A stretch of 64,000 nt of DNA. Origin: Leptospira neocaledonica. Its GTDB lineage: Bacteria; Spirochaetota; Leptospiria; Leptospirales; Leptospiraceae. This document shows positions 41,992 through 52,352 of this stretch, piece by piece. A model generated the notes under the pieces. It was given only the letters and a program-made list of their open reading frames with translations, ran no database searches and was not told the origin of the DNA. The stretch is from the NCBI RefSeq assembly GCF_002812205.1, contig NZ_NPEA01000006.1:90906-154905 (forward strand). Direction: 5' to 3'. Numbering within the stretch: the first letter of the stretch is position 1; each line of letters starts with the position of its first letter. The position numbers were made by a program, and so were the translations under genes.

Positions 41992-43289
41992 CTTCCTACC
42001 TCCCAAAGATCGGATCCTAGTTCTGCCTTCCATTCCATGGAAAATTTCCCCTTCCATTCAGGCAAGATCCCTTTTGGAAAAGAAACGGTATTGGATTTGA
42101 TTTGTAAGATTGCATCATCCTCGGTAAGGATGGGAGAAAATAGTTTGTATAGAAAATTTCCACCTTCCACGAGTGCGGTGTTGATCTCCCAAGAATGTAA
42201 TACTTCTAAAATTCTGGAGATGTCTGAAATATTGATCTTCTCCAATGGAAATTTAGAAAGGTTTTCTAATACACTTAAGAGTTTCGGATCGTAAGATTTT
42301 CTCTCATCCAAGAAGAACGCAGCGTTCTTCTTTCCAACACGATCGTTTATCTGATTTTGTTTTTCTAAAAAGTTTTGGCTGATAAAATTTTGATCCGGCA
42401 AAAAGAAAACCCTAAGTGGTTGGTAATCCTTTTCTTTTTCTTTATGGATTTGGAGTATATTTGGATTAGAAGAATATTTCAAAACGGCAGAGACGAGTCC
42501 GGAAAATCCTTTGTAGGAGTCCCTACCTACATTTAGGTTAGCACTTGTATTTTCATTCACACCGGTATTCTCAGACACACGCAAAATCTGCGGTGAGAAT
42601 TTCGGCAAAGAAGAAGGTACTCTAAAATCCAAACCTGGGTTGTCGACTCGGACAGTATTCGGCCCAACCAAGATCGCATCTACCTTGGCTCGGATCATGG
42701 AAAGAAATACGTCCGAATCGGTTGAAGATATTTTCTCCCTGAGACCTTCTCCTGAACTGAAATAACCTTCTTTGCTCAGAGAACTTTTGAGTAAAAATGC
42801 GGGCCTTCTTCTTTCAATCCTGGACTTAAATCCGAATAAAAATCCGGAAGAAATTTCGGCTAATCGAGGATTTTCAATAACCTGGATTCCGATCTCTGAT
42901 AATTTATTCAAACCAGAATGAGAAGAAACCAAAGGATTCGGATCCTTCCATCCATATTCCAGTCGAACAGGCTTTTCTTCTAAAAATAGATCAATACAAG
43001 GAGGGGTTTTGCCGTAATGAGAGCAAGGTTCCAAGGTTACGTACGCATTATGAGAAGGTAATATTCCTTTTGGGAATTTTTCCCGAAGCAAACGATATGC
43101 TTCTCTTTCAGCGTGATTCTGTCCGGATTTTTGCGTAGAAGCAGAGGCTAAAATTTCACCGGTGATTGTGTTTTCTAAAACGCAGGCCACCGGAGGATTC
43201 GGACTGGAATATCCGGTGGAGACAAAGGAATAGCGGATCAGTTCCTCCCGAATAGGATCCGGGAGGGAAGAACTCAAGAACGTTTCCAC
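41973..43289 (-). CDS. ribD: Bifunctional riboflavin deaminase/reductase RibD with insertion
   Basis: RibD deaminates and reduces the pyrimidine made by RibA. The deaminase half shows the zinc site HAEREA and [15 protein letters not shown]; the reductase half shows [34 protein letters not shown], and the C-terminal ALVEGGNFL. An Asn/Ser/Lys-rich insertion of about 60-70 residues interrupts the reductase between PQILRV and QPLRVFF; its DNA includes the palindrome GTAGGAGTCCCTAC at 42513-42526. At 438 residues it is long for RibD. It overlaps secF by 16 nt and ribE by 19 nt. Confidence 0.92.
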   Translation of the reverse strand: METFLSSSLPDPIREELIRYSFVSTGYSSPNPPVACVLENTITGEILASASTQKSGQNHAEREAYRLLREKFPKGILPSHNAYVTLEPCSHYGKTPPCIDLFLEEKPVRLEYGWKDPNPLVSSHSGLNKLSEIGIQVIENPRLAEISSGFLFGFKSRIERRRPAFLLKSSLSKEGYFSSGEGLREKISSTDSDVFLSMIRAKVDAILVGPNTVRVDNPGLDFRVPSSLPKFSPQILRVSENTGVNENTSANLNVGRDSYKGFSGLVSAVLKYSSNPNILQIHKEKEKDYQPLRVFFLPDQNFISQNFLEKQNQINDRVGKKNAAFFLDERKSYDPKLLSVLENLSKFPLEKINISDISRILEVLHSWEINTALVEGGNFLYKLFSPILTEDDAILQIKSNTVSFPKGILPEWKGKFSMEWKAELGSDLWEVGRCSQDL

Positions 43290-44212
43290 CTCTTACTCAA
43301 ACCATCGTAGATATCCACGAGTGGGGCAGCAATGAACACCGAGGAGAATGTTCCAAGGATGATCCCGAAGGTAAGAACATAAGCGAAGTCATATAACTCC
43401 ACAGCCCCACCGATGATAATCGCAACCACGGAAATCAAAGTCGCTACTGAAGTATTAAAAGTTCTAGAAAGTGTTTGGTTGATGGAAATATTGATAATTT
43501 GAGAGAAAGCATCTCTTAAATTTCCAGCATTCTCACGAATCCTATCGAATACAACGATGGTATCGTTGATCGAATATCCGAGCAATGTCAAAAGAGCCGC
43601 GATAATAGGAACGCTCGGTTTAATCTGAAAAAACCCGATAAACGCGATCGTGATCACCAAGTCATGGATTAGAGCTAAGATTGCTCCCAATGCAAACTTG
43701 AATTGGAAACGGAAGCTCAAATATATCATGATAAAGAAAAGAGTTAAACTTAAAAGAGATATCCCTGTGGAAGTCAACTCAGCTCCTACTACGGAACCGA
43801 CTTGGTTCGCAGACAGAATTTTCTTTTTTTCTAATTTGAAGTCTTCTTGTAAAAGACCGATCAATGCATCGATTGCAGAAGCTTGTTTTGCCTCTAGACT
43901 GTCTTTGCCTTTTCTTTCTACATAAAGTTGTTTAATTTGGTCTACAGAACCAAGGCCTATATCGATTTGGTAATCGTTTTTATCCTTATCCATTAGAACC
44001 AAAACAGCTTCTAAATTTTTAGAGGAGAAATACTCTTCTAAGTTTTTACGTTCTACATTCTCTGGAAATTCAACAACGGCTCTTAAACCTCCGTCAAAAT
44101 CCAAAGACGTAGCAAATCCACCGTATTTACCGAATGTAACTCCAAACCCGACCGCGATCAGGATAGTAGAGAAGGTAATAGAAACGTATTTATATTTTAT
44201 AAAATCAAACAT
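43274..44212 (-). CDS. secF: Protein translocase subunit SecF
   Basis: SecF works with SecD and YajC to pull exported proteins through SecYEG with the proton motive force. The 312-residue protein has an N-terminal helix, the conserved DFDGGLRAVVEF periplasmic start, and a 5-helix membrane block with AFIGFFQIKPSVPIIAALLTLLGYSINDTIVVFDRIRE. The start overlaps secD by 8 nt, with GGAG inside secD, and its 3' end overlaps ribD by 16 nt. Confidence 0.95.
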   Translation of the reverse strand: MFDFIKYKYVSITFSTILIAVGFGVTFGKYGGFATSLDFDGGLRAVVEFPENVERKNLEEYFSSKNLEAVLVLMDKDKNDYQIDIGLGSVDQIKQLYVERKGKDSLEAKQASAIDALIGLLQEDFKLEKKKILSANQVGSVVGAELTSTGISLLSLTLFFIMIYLSFRFQFKFALGAILALIHDLVITIAFIGFFQIKPSVPIIAALLTLLGYSINDTIVVFDRIRENAGNLRDAFSQIINISINQTLSRTFNTSVATLISVVAIIIGGAVELYDFAYVLTFGIILGTFSSVFIAAPLVDIYDGLSKRWKRS

Positions 44213-46145
44213 TTTTGGACTCCAGTTTTTTGAATCCGATCTGAAGTTTACGAACTCCCAATTTGTTTACCAATAGATCCATGATCATTCTGCTCAAGAA
44301 CAAGGAGGTAAACAGGGAAGTTATGATACCCCAACAAAGAGTGATCGCGAATCCTTTGATTGGTCCGTTTCCAAGTTTGATCATCAAGATGCCTGAGATC
44401 AAAGTGGTTACGTTACTGTCCATGATCGTCCAGAAAGCGTTCTCAAAACCTTGAGCTACTGCCGCGGAAACATGTTTTCCTGCAGCAAGTTCTTCTTTGA
44501 TCCTTTCATAGATAATCACGTTAGCATCCACCGCCATACCCACTGTGAGGATGATCCCCGCAAAACCAGGTAAGGTCAAAGTGAATCCCATCAAGGAAAG
44601 AAGTGCCATTAGCACGATCACGTTTACAAGGAGTGCGATATCCGCAACCAAGCCGGACAATCTATAGATGATCAACATGAATATGATCACGAGTGCAAAC
44701 CCTAATAGAACTGCCTTTAATCCGACTTCAATGGACTCGATCCCTAAAGTAGGACCGATAAATCTCATTTCTAAAACGTTCAATGGGATCGGAAGCGCAC
44801 CCTCGCTAATCACGTTTGCGAGATCGGTGGCTTCTTTTTGTCCGAATTCTCCGTCAATCTGAGCGTTACCACCCGCAATAGGACTACGAATTACAGGATC
44901 GGAAATAACTTTATCTCCCCAAACAATCGCAAGTTGTCTTCCTACGTTTTTGGAAGTGATGTCGAAAAACTTCTCGGCACCTTGAGAAGTTAAGGAGAAG
45001 GAAACGTAATAGGAAAGTCTATTTTGGTCGTAACTTTCACGAGCGTTTCTCATGTCCTTTCCATCCAGAGAGATAGCTCTTTCCAGAACTACGAATTCTC
45101 TAGGCAAGAGTGAAGCCTTAGGGTTATTTGCCCTGGACCATTTTACGTACAATTTATATTTTTCAGGGATATTGTACTTCTTCTCCATAGCTTCCAGGAA
45201 TCTGTCCTGTTCGTCTTTTCCTAGTTTCTGTTTTACGATATTCTGGAATCGAACGATTTCGGTTTCTTCCCTTCTGCCGTCGTTCATGAGTTTCATTTCT
45301 TCCAACTCAATTGCGTCGTGGTAAATACCTCTGGAATTACCATTGGAATCAGATGGTTCTCTCAATCTGTATTCCACTGTTTCGGTGTTTCGGATAATAT
45401 CTAAGATCTGAGAAGAGTTGCTTACACCAGGTAAAGAAACCTCGATAGAATCTTGGTCCTTTTGGATACGCACCTGCGGCTCGGTCAGGTTTTGGTTGGT
45501 CAAACGGTTATCTATGATAAGTTTCGCTTTTTCCAACTCAGCAAGCTTTCGGCTAGGAGTTAATTCGAAATAACTTTCGATCTCTTTCAGTTTATCCTGA
45601 GCTTCTTTTCTTTCTTTTTCGGAAAGGCTATGATCGTCTTTTTTACGAGTAAGCTCTTCGATTTCTTTTGTATAAGAATCTTTTAATTTAGAAGTATAGT
45701 CGTCGAAGTCACCTTTCAAAACGACTCTCATTCCACCTTGTAAGTCCAATCCTAAACGGATCGCCAAAGGTCTTCCACCGAAAATATATTCTTCTACCCA
45801 AGTAGGTCTAAGTTTATTCTTAGGTTCTAAGATCAGTTCCTGATTTTCTTGGGAAAGCTGATTGATCTTTGCGGAAGTGATAAATCTTCCTTTGACTAGA
45901 TAATAATCCTGATCAGGAAAAATGTTAGGATCAGGTTCTATCTGCCAATCGCCTTTCGGATTATAATCGGCTTTCCATCTTTCCGCAAAACCGGTTAGTA
46001 ATTCTTTGCGGGTTTCTTCCGGTAATTGTTTAAATTCTTTTCTTACTGCAAGTTCCAATTCCCTTTCGGCGAAGTTTGGATATAGAAGCGTCAATGAAGA
46101 CGCTACTACCAATATTGGAACAAAAATCCATTGGACAGATTTCAA
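44205..46145 (-). CDS. secD: Protein translocase subunit SecD
   Basis: SecD is the large periplasmic partner of SecF. The 646-residue protein has an N-terminal helix, the LGLDLQGGMRVVL motif, a charged coiled-coil-like insertion of about 70 residues (SYTKEIEELTRKKDD and after), VRIQKDQDSIEVSLPG, and the C-terminal membrane block with ILTVGMAVDANVIIYERIKEE. It starts with TTG at 46145 after AGGAG at an 8-nt distance. It lies 10 nt downstream of an unknown membrane protein and overlaps secF. Confidence 0.95.
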   Translation of the reverse strand: MKSVQWIFVPILVVASSLTLLYPNFAERELELAVRKEFKQLPEETRKELLTGFAERWKADYNPKGDWQIEPDPNIFPDQDYYLVKGRFITSAKINQLSQENQELILEPKNKLRPTWVEEYIFGGRPLAIRLGLDLQGGMRVVLKGDFDDYTSKLKDSYTKEIEELTRKKDDHSLSEKERKEAQDKLKEIESYFELTPSRKLAELEKAKLIIDNRLTNQNLTEPQVRIQKDQDSIEVSLPGVSNSSQILDIIRNTETVEYRLREPSDSNGNSRGIYHDAIELEEMKLMNDGRREETEIVRFQNIVKQKLGKDEQDRFLEAMEKKYNIPEKYKLYVKWSRANNPKASLLPREFVVLERAISLDGKDMRNARESYDQNRLSYYVSFSLTSQGAEKFFDITSKNVGRQLAIVWGDKVISDPVIRSPIAGGNAQIDGEFGQKEATDLANVISEGALPIPLNVLEMRFIGPTLGIESIEVGLKAVLLGFALVIIFMLIIYRLSGLVADIALLVNVIVLMALLSLMGFTLTLPGFAGIILTVGMAVDANVIIYERIKEELAAGKHVSAAVAQGFENAFWTIMDSNVTTLISGILMIKLGNGPIKGFAITLCWGIITSLFTSLFLSRMIMDLLVNKLGVRKLQIGFKKLESKNV

Positions 46146-46155
46146 ATTCGGACTC

Positions 46156-46866
46156 CTAGTCTCTTCTCACTTTGTTGATGGTCACAGGGGAACGCCGAGT
46201 GACGCGCGCACCTTTGGCTCTGAATTGGTATAAAGCAAAAGCAAGTATGATTGCGATAATGATGATCGCTTTTTTATGTTCTGAGAAAAATCCGGCTATG
46301 GCTCCCTGCTCTTTTTGTTCCGCAGCCTTTCTTTTCTCTTCTTCTTTTTTCTTATCGTCTCCGAGTTTTAGGATCTCTCCCAACTTCTCACGAATCGAAA
46401 TATCTTCTTTAGGTAAAGCAGACGCACTAGCGTTATAACCTGGCAAATTTTTCGGACTTAAATTTGTTTCTTCATTTAACCAGAACGGCTTTTGAATCTC
46501 CGCGGAAACTTCCGGATTAGAAACCTCTTTGTTTAGATTTCTTTCAGAAGTTTCATTTTGTCCGTTTGGATCTCCGGAATTTTTTCCTTGAGAGGAATCC
46601 TCCGGTGCGATTTCCGGATCTACTTTTTTCTTGGGCTCGGATTCTTTCTGCTCGGTCTCTTTGGACTCGACGACCTTCTTCTTTTTGCCTGCATTCTTCT
46701 TTACTTTTTTCTTTCTAGAAGCTTTTGCAAGAGGAGTTTTTTTGGAAGAAGTGGCTGTCTTCTTAGGTTCGGAAACCTTATCCAAAAAATCGATTTCTTC
46801 TCCATCCTGTCCGAAAATCGGAAGGGCCAAGGAGATAGAAAGAAGGAGGCATAGGATTTTATTCAT
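46156..46866 (-). CDS. Unknown Lys/Glu-rich exported protein encoded between yajC and secD
   Basis: The 236-residue protein has a signal peptide (MNKILCLLLSISLALPIFGQ), a long Lys- and Glu-rich disordered region (about 30-110), a Trp-containing patch, a charged helix, and a single C-terminal transmembrane helix (IIIIAIILAFALYQF) followed by a basic tail. If the signal is cleaved, the bulk is periplasmic, anchored at its C-terminus. Its position inside the yajC-secD-secF run suggests a role in export or membrane insertion, but there is no recognised domain. An upstream GTG at 46875 is an alternative start. Confidence 0.75.
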   Translation of the reverse strand: MNKILCLLLSISLALPIFGQDGEEIDFLDKVSEPKKTATSSKKTPLAKASRKKKVKKNAGKKKKVVESKETEQKESEPKKKVDPEIAPEDSSQGKNSGDPNGQNETSERNLNKEVSNPEVSAEIQKPFWLNEETNLSPKNLPGYNASASALPKEDISIREKLGEILKLGDDKKKEEEKRKAAEQKEQGAIAGFFSEHKKAIIIIAIILAFALYQFRAKGARVTRRSPVTINKVRRD

Positions 46867-46906
46867 GATACGCACCGGTTATACTGATACTATCGGAAAA
46901 AGGGAA

Positions 46907-47245
46907 TTACGCCTCTTTCTCTTTTTCCTTCTTCCTTAAAATCGTGCTGGAATTGAAGGTAACATTGGTGTCCTTAGCGATTGCCAAAACAACAGATTCG
47001 TTATTGTCCTTAAATTCTACCACCTTGCCATGGATCCCGGAAGAAGTAATGACCACGTCCCCTTTTTGTAGGCTCTCGATCATTGTTTTCCTTTTCTTTT
47101 CCTCGTTTCTTTGCGGACGGATCACGATAAAATACAGAATGATAAATAGGATCGGGATGAATAATAGAGTATTAAATCCCCCGCCTTGTGCTCCTGCCGG
47201 ATCCGCTTGAGCTAATAAGAATAAATTTTGAAAATTGCTGAGCAT
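46907..47245 (-). CDS. yajC: Sec translocase accessory protein YajC
   Basis: YajC associates with SecDF. The 112-residue protein has a Gly/Ala-rich N-terminus, one transmembrane helix (LLFIPILFIILYFIVIRPQRN with the family's IRPQ motif) and a small soluble domain with GDVVITSSGIHGKV. It lies upstream of the unknown membrane protein and secD in the same run, with 40 nt to the next gene. Confidence 0.94.
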   Translation of the reverse strand: MLSNFQNLFLLAQADPAGAQGGGFNTLLFIPILFIILYFIVIRPQRNEEKKRKTMIESLQKGDVVITSSGIHGKVVEFKDNNESVVLAIAKDTNVTFNSSTILRKKEKEKEA

Positions 47246-47299
47246 GATGAAACCTGTGCTTCCTTTTTTGGTCCTTTTTGAGACCAGTATTTTCCTTTA

Positions 47300-48310
47300 T
47301 TATCCCTTGGTAATTAAATTTTGAAAGAAGGCGCCTGTTTTTCCCGAAGCCAGCTGTTCTAATGCGATTTTGTATCCATCTAGGATAGAAGGAGCTTTCC
47401 CCAAGGTGAAAAGCCCTGCTCCCGCGTTTAAGGCAACCGCGTGGGTGCCCGCAATCTTCTCCCCAGCCAGGATCTTTCGAGCCAAGAATTCTGCCTGGTC
47501 CGGTCCGCTAGTAAATACTTCTGCAGGATTCAGATCTTTTACGCCTAATTCCTTAGGATCGAAGTCTTTTCTAGAGATGACCCCTTCTTCTAATAGAGTA
47601 TAATCCGTTTTTTCGAAAATGGAGAATTCGTCCAAGCCGTCTCTAGAATGACATACTAGGGCTCTTCTCAAACCCAAACCTTGAAGAACTCGGATAAAAG
47701 TTTCGGTTAATTCAGGTTCATATACACCAATGATCTGGTACTGAGGAGAGAATGGATTACTTAGAGGTCCGATCATATTGAATAAGGTCCTAAATCCCAA
47801 TTCTTTACGAACCGGCCCTGCGAACTTCATGGATGGATGCCACATCGGAGCAAATAAGAAAGCAAATCCGTTCTCGACTAGGTGGGACTCCACTTCTTCT
47901 TGGGTCTTCTCTGTATTATAACCTAATCTTCCTAAAATATCGCTAGAGCCGGTGTGAGAAGAAACAGAACGGTTTCCATGTTTTGCAACTTTGATCCCCA
48001 AAGAGGAAATTACAATCGCAGAAAGTGTGGAGATATTCACTGTTCCTTTTCCGTCCCCGCCGGTTCCGCAGGTGTCCAGCATATCGAATGGAAAAGCTGT
48101 TTTAGGTTTGAGCGCGTTTCGACGAAGTGCCAGACAGAAACCCAATAGTTCGTCTACTGTTTCTCCCTTTGCTCTCATTGCGGTCAAAAAAGAAGAAAGT
48201 AAAACTTCGGAAACTTCTCCCTTCATTACGGAATTGATCACGGTTTCCGCTTCCGAAACTGTAAGATGTTTTTTTTCTAAAACTTTGATGATAGCTTGTC
48301 TAATTTCCAT
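47300..48310 (-). CDS. trpD: Anthranilate phosphoribosyltransferase TrpD
   Basis: TrpD joins anthranilate to PRPP in tryptophan synthesis. The 336-residue protein has the PRPP site CGTGGDGKGTVNIST, VAKHGNRSVSSHTGSSDILG, FAPMWHPSMKF and RTLFNMIGPLSNP. Other trp genes are not nearby; it is embedded between pgsA, which it overlaps by 11 nt, and yajC. Confidence 0.95.
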   Translation of the reverse strand: MEIRQAIIKVLEKKHLTVSEAETVINSVMKGEVSEVLLSSFLTAMRAKGETVDELLGFCLALRRNALKPKTAFPFDMLDTCGTGGDGKGTVNISTLSAIVISSLGIKVAKHGNRSVSSHTGSSDILGRLGYNTEKTQEEVESHLVENGFAFLFAPMWHPSMKFAGPVRKELGFRTLFNMIGPLSNPFSPQYQIIGVYEPELTETFIRVLQGLGLRRALVCHSRDGLDEFSIFEKTDYTLLEEGVISRKDFDPKELGVKDLNPAEVFTSGPDQAEFLARKILAGEKIAGTHAVALNAGAGLFTLGKAPSILDGYKIALEQLASGKTGAFFQNLITKG

Positions 48311-49046
48311 TTTTACCGAATGCCCTCCGTATAGAGCTGTAACGGATCACTTCCCTATTTGAGATCAAATAACGTATTCCGGAAAGTACAGTAATTAGAG
48401 TAGTCAAAAGCATTCCGAAATAAGGAACAAATCCGCCCAATCCGAATACCAATTCGTTCCAGCCGGGGGCACCGTTTTCCTTCCAAACCTTCACGAATGC
48501 AACTGCGTTTTCGGAGGCGATTCCAAAAACGGTCATACCTGCAAGTTTACCGCTTTGATAAACTTCGTTGATCAATATTCTTTTATTCGAAGAAACTAAT
48601 ATAAAGAAGACCAAAATTAGAATAATAGCTCCCATCTGAAAGGCGGTCTTTACCTTTCCAAGCATGGTGGTTCGGATGGATTTCCCCAAACGGATTGCAA
48701 GATATCGTAAAGTTGTAATCAACATATCTCTTCCGATAATCAGTACCACCATCCATAATTCTATCTGCTCATGCAAAAAAATGAATGTAGTGAAACAACC
48801 CACTACAATGATCTTATCAGCAAGAGGGTCCAGGAATTTTCCGAACTCGGTTTCCTGTTTCCATTTTCTAGCCAGATAACCGTCTATAAAATCGGTGATT
48901 GAAGCCAAAGAAAACAGAACCAGAGCGGCGATATGGTATGCCTGCTCCTTCTGGTACAAGAACCAGATAAAAAAAGGAAGAGAGGCAACTCTTAGTACGG
49001 TAAGAGCGTTTGGTAAGTTTATATTCGGATTCAAGATTCCAACCAA
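48300..49046 (-). CDS. pgsA: CDP-diacylglycerol-glycerol-3-phosphate 3-phosphatidyltransferase
   Basis: PgsA makes phosphatidylglycerol phosphate in the inner membrane. The CDP-alcohol phosphatidyltransferase signature is complete (TDFIDGYLARKW, then EFGKFLDPLADK). The protein is longer than usual (248 against about 180 residues), with an extra loop after the fourth helix (about residues 150-200). Both candidate starts are TTG: 49046, used here, and 49034, where TTGA overlaps the rimO stop. It overlaps trpD by 11 nt. Confidence 0.9.
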   Translation of the reverse strand: MVGILNPNINLPNALTVLRVASLPFFIWFLYQKEQAYHIAALVLFSLASITDFIDGYLARKWKQETEFGKFLDPLADKIIVVGCFTTFIFLHEQIELWMVVLIIGRDMLITTLRYLAIRLGKSIRTTMLGKVKTAFQMGAIILILVFFILVSSNKRILINEVYQSGKLAGMTVFGIASENAVAFVKVWKENGAPGWNELVFGLGGFVPYFGMLLTTLITVLSGIRYLISNREVIRYSSIRRAFGKNGN

Positions 49047-50356
49047 GTTCCCATCATATCATATTCGTAGAAGGATTCGATTTTCACTTTTCCGATTGTT
49101 CCCGGTTTTAAAGACGGATCTTCCACATAAACCACCTCGTCTATCTCAGGAGCGTCTTGCAAACGTCTGACAATAGCGGTATTTCCTTCCAATCCATCTA
49201 CAATCGCAGTATAAGTTTTACCTATCCTGGATTCGTGGATCTCTTGTAGGATTTTCAAATGAGCATCTCGGATCAAATTGATCCTTTTCGCCTTCTCTTT
49301 ATCGGAAACGGTTTGGGTCAGATCCGCACCCTTCGTTCCTTCTTGCGGAGAATAAGAGAATAAATTCAGTTTTTCGGGACGAGTTTCTTCTACAAATCTT
49401 AAGATCTCATCCACATCTTCTCCCGTCTCTCCAGGGAAACCTAAAATGAAAGAAGTTCTGATTTCCAGATCGGGTCTCATTTCTCTAGCAAGAGAATATA
49501 AATCCCTGAATTGGGAATATCCTCCGCTTCTATTCATGTTTTTTAATACTCTTTCGGAAACATGTTGGAGAGGAGATTCCAGATAAGGGGCGATCTTAGG
49601 TGTTTCTCCCATAAGCCTTAGGATTTTTTCAGTCTTCTTATCAGGATATAAATATAATAATCTTAATATTTCTAGGTTATCCACTTCTGAAACTGCTTTG
49701 ATCATATCCAGAAGTTTGTCTGAGTCTTTTCCGTAATACACAGTATCCTGGGAAACTAAACAGATTTCTTTTGCACCGGCTGCAATCGCTCTTTTGGTGT
49801 CTTTCAGGATCTCATCCAAAGGAGAATCCACGAATTTTCCACGAAGAGAAGGAATGATGCAGAATGCACAACCTCTATTACAACCATCCGAAACTTTTAC
49901 ATAAGCATAAGGTTTAGAATAGTTTTCGATCTCTGGAGAAAGTTTCATTCTCTCCACGATATCTGAATTGAATTCGGTTTTTGCAGGAGAAGAAAGATCT
50001 CTACGGAAAGCTTCTTTGATGATCTTTCCCGCTTGAGAATATTTTCCGGTCCCGAAAACCAGATCCACCTCAGGGATTTCTGCGGAGATATCCTTAGGGT
50101 ATCTTTCCGCAAAACATCCTACAACGACTAACTTCTGGCCTTCTTGTTTTTTAGCGTGGGCCGCACCCAAAATAGTTTGGATGGTTTCTTCTGTAGCCGA
50201 GCGGATAAAAGTACAGGTATTGATCAGATGGAAATCGGACTCTTCCGGTTTTGTAGCCGGAAGAAAACCTTCTTCCAAAAGAGAATGGTGCATGCTCATG
50301 GAGTCCACGGTATTTTTGGGACATCCGAGAGTGGTAATGTAGAACTTTTTATCCAA
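49031..50356 (-). CDS. rimO: Ribosomal protein S12 methylthiotransferase RimO
   Basis: RimO adds a methylthio group to an Asp of ribosomal protein S12. The 441-residue protein has the UPF0004 domain cysteines (TTLGCPKN, INTCTFI, VVGCFAERYP), the radical-SAM cluster motif CNRGCAFCIIPSLRGK, and a C-terminal TRAM-like domain. IIPSLRGKF and the TLGCPKNTVDS start are characteristic of RimO rather than MiaB. It lies 8 nt after the RodZ-like gene. Confidence 0.94.
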   Translation of the reverse strand: MDKKFYITTLGCPKNTVDSMSMHHSLLEEGFLPATKPEESDFHLINTCTFIRSATEETIQTILGAAHAKKQEGQKLVVVGCFAERYPKDISAEIPEVDLVFGTGKYSQAGKIIKEAFRRDLSSPAKTEFNSDIVERMKLSPEIENYSKPYAYVKVSDGCNRGCAFCIIPSLRGKFVDSPLDEILKDTKRAIAAGAKEICLVSQDTVYYGKDSDKLLDMIKAVSEVDNLEILRLLYLYPDKKTEKILRLMGETPKIAPYLESPLQHVSERVLKNMNRSGGYSQFRDLYSLAREMRPDLEIRTSFILGFPGETGEDVDEILRFVEETRPEKLNLFSYSPQEGTKGADLTQTVSDKEKAKRINLIRDAHLKILQEIHESRIGKTYTAIVDGLEGNTAIVRRLQDAPEIDEVVYVEDPSLKPGTIGKVKIESFYEYDMMGTWLES

Positions 50357-50364
50357 ACGAACCC

Positions 50365-51492
50365 TTACTCGCCCAACTCCTTAATGATAAACTGTGTGCT
50401 ATCGTAAGGGTTTGGTGTTTTTATATAAACTTTCTTCACTAATTTTCCAGGGCGACCTAAGACCACTTTCGGTTTTCCGTTTTGGATCATCTCCACCGCG
50501 GAACCGTCTCCTACTTTGATCTCCAGACGATCTTTCGCTTCTAATGTTTTGTTTTCTCCGCCTTGTACAAGACCTCTAAATCCCATCTGACCGTCTATGA
50601 TGAACTCTGCATAGCTTGGTTTAGAGAAAAATAATGTAACTTGGATCGGAACATCACCTAATGTTTTGGTGGAGTCCTCTCCCTGAGGATTAGGCTGAAC
50701 AGTAGTGCCCTGTCTTTCTTCTTCGCTCAACGAAACCAAAACTTTTGCGGAACTTCCGGTAACACTCTGAGCTGCAATTCTGATACTTCTGCGTAAGGAA
50801 GAAATTTCCGGAATAGAATAGCTAAGAACTTTTTCCTGTCCTTCGGACAATCTGAATTTGTAAACCGTCAGTTCAGGATACACATTGAACGCAAGAACTG
50901 CAGTATTCGTATCGGATCCTTGTTCTACGGAAGAAATGAAAAGTTTACATTGTTGGTTAGACGCACTAAAGCTTACACCTTGGTTCGCAGTTAAGATAAA
51001 ACTTTCAGGTCTTGTTTCCGGAACGGAACGATTGATAAAATCGATATTTTCGGGGATCTCCAACCTTCTTCCACTTTCTTCGGCGACATCGTCATCGGAA
51101 GAAGATCCGTCAATGAAGGTATAAAGTAGAACCGCAGCAATCGCCACCATCAGAACCGATATAGCGGTAATGAGTTTGTTCTTATCGAAATTCAGATCAT
51201 AATAAAAATTTGAAGTAGGTTTTGTTAATTCTTCCAAAGGAGCCTGGGATTCTTCGATCTTCTCCCCTCTGTATAAATTGATCAGCATCCCCGTGTCTAA
51301 TTTTAAGTAACTACCGTAGTTTTTTAGAAAACCTATGGTAAAAGTTTCTCCAGGAAACTGAGCATAATCCTCTGTTTCCAATGCAAGAATGTACTTAACG
51401 GAAATATTCGTATCCTTAGATACGTCCTTTACAGTGAGCTTTTTTTCTTCCCTAGCCTCTCTAAGGATTTGCCCTACTCGTTTCTGATTCAA
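50365..51492 (-). CDS. RodZ-like helix-turn-helix membrane protein
   Basis: The 375-residue protein has an N-terminal Cro/C1-type helix-turn-helix ([20 protein letters not shown], then [20 protein letters not shown]), a transmembrane helix near residues 108-125, and a periplasmic domain of about 230 residues with a C-terminal beta domain resembling DUF4115. This is the RodZ layout, which links MreB to the envelope and sets cell shape. It sits between lolA and rimO in the envelope gene run. Confidence 0.85.
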   Translation of the reverse strand: MNQKRVGQILREAREEKKLTVKDVSKDTNISVKYILALETEDYAQFPGETFTIGFLKNYGSYLKLDTGMLINLYRGEKIEESQAPLEELTKPTSNFYYDLNFDKNKLITAISVLMVAIAAVLLYTFIDGSSSDDDVAEESGRRLEIPENIDFINRSVPETRPESFILTANQGVSFSASNQQCKLFISSVEQGSDTNTAVLAFNVYPELTVYKFRLSEGQEKVLSYSIPEISSLRRSIRIAAQSVTGSSAKVLVSLSEEERQGTTVQPNPQGEDSTKTLGDVPIQVTLFFSKPSYAEFIIDGQMGFRGLVQGGENKTLEAKDRLEIKVGDGSAVEMIQNGKPKVVLGRPGKLVKKVYIKTPNPYDSTQFIIKELGE

Positions 51493-51517
51493 TTTCGCTC
51501 TCCTTTCCTAGGAAGAT

Positions 51518-52249
51518 TTATTCTTCCGAAACCAAGGGGTTATTTACGATTTTAGAATTACCGTCCGGACGGAAATTAAATACTCCATCCTCGATATCTG
51601 CATTCGGATCTAGTCCGAAAAATTCCACAGTGGTGGTCTTTCCTCTTCCGTCGCTTGCAACCGCCTTCTTAATGAAAGAAGTTTGAGCATCCACGTAAAG
51701 AGTCATAGTCTCATAGCCGCCGATCTTTTCTCTTTGTTCCAAAGCCAATACGAAATATTGACGATTGTCCTTAGGAGAGATCTGAGGCTGCTCTATTGAT
51801 TCGAATTTATAATGATACTTTCTGAAAATCCTGGAAAGGCCTTCTTCCGTCATAGGAGAAAAAATAGGACCGGATTTATTAGATTTATTTAATGTAAGAT
51901 CTTGTTTACCGGCAGCGTTCAATCTTTTGATAAAGATCCAAAGAGTTTTGCCGTCAGAAACGATCTCATCTCCGGAAGGATCCGAGAATTCGTATTTGAT
52001 CTTTCCACCCTTCTTATAATAGCAGACACCTTTTTTAGTGACCACTTTTTTGTTCGCTTCCGTTTGGATCACGAAATCTGCCTTATAGGATTTCAGGTCC
52101 GAAAAAGTTTTTCTGACTTTTTTAACCACTTCCGAAGGGGAATTCCAATGGTGTTTCGCGGAAGACTGAGCGCCTAGGGAGAAGCTGCCGAATAAAACGA
52201 CAAAGCCGAGGGCGATAAATATAGAACGATTGCTTCTGGTATCTTTCAT
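51518..52249 (-). CDS. lolA: LolA-like outer-membrane lipoprotein carrier
   Basis: LolA ferries lipoproteins across the periplasm. The 243-residue protein from ATG 52249 ([11 protein letters not shown]) has a signal peptide ending near SLGAQS, then the LolA pattern: [20 protein letters not shown], a [18 protein letters not shown] strand, and [13 protein letters not shown]. The [21 protein letters not shown] end is also typical. It is downstream of ftsK by about 100 nt and precedes the RodZ-like gene by 25 nt. A longer frame to 52306 would add an N-terminal extension before the signal. Confidence 0.87.
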   Translation of the reverse strand: MKDTRSNRSIFIALGFVVLFGSFSLGAQSSAKHHWNSPSEVVKKVRKTFSDLKSYKADFVIQTEANKKVVTKKGVCYYKKGGKIKYEFSDPSGDEIVSDGKTLWIFIKRLNAAGKQDLTLNKSNKSGPIFSPMTEEGLSRIFRKYHYKFESIEQPQISPKDNRQYFVLALEQREKIGGYETMTLYVDAQTSFIKKAVASDGRGKTTTVEFFGLDPNADIEDGVFNFRPDGNSKIVNNPLVSEE

Positions 52250-52352
52250 TCTCAGGGTAATGCAGGGATTTTTTTCCAGGGTGGCGGGTATCCGCCCCCC
52301 TGTCACTTGGTTTCTTTTCCCGGCCTGGAAATTCCTAGACCGGATCGAATTT

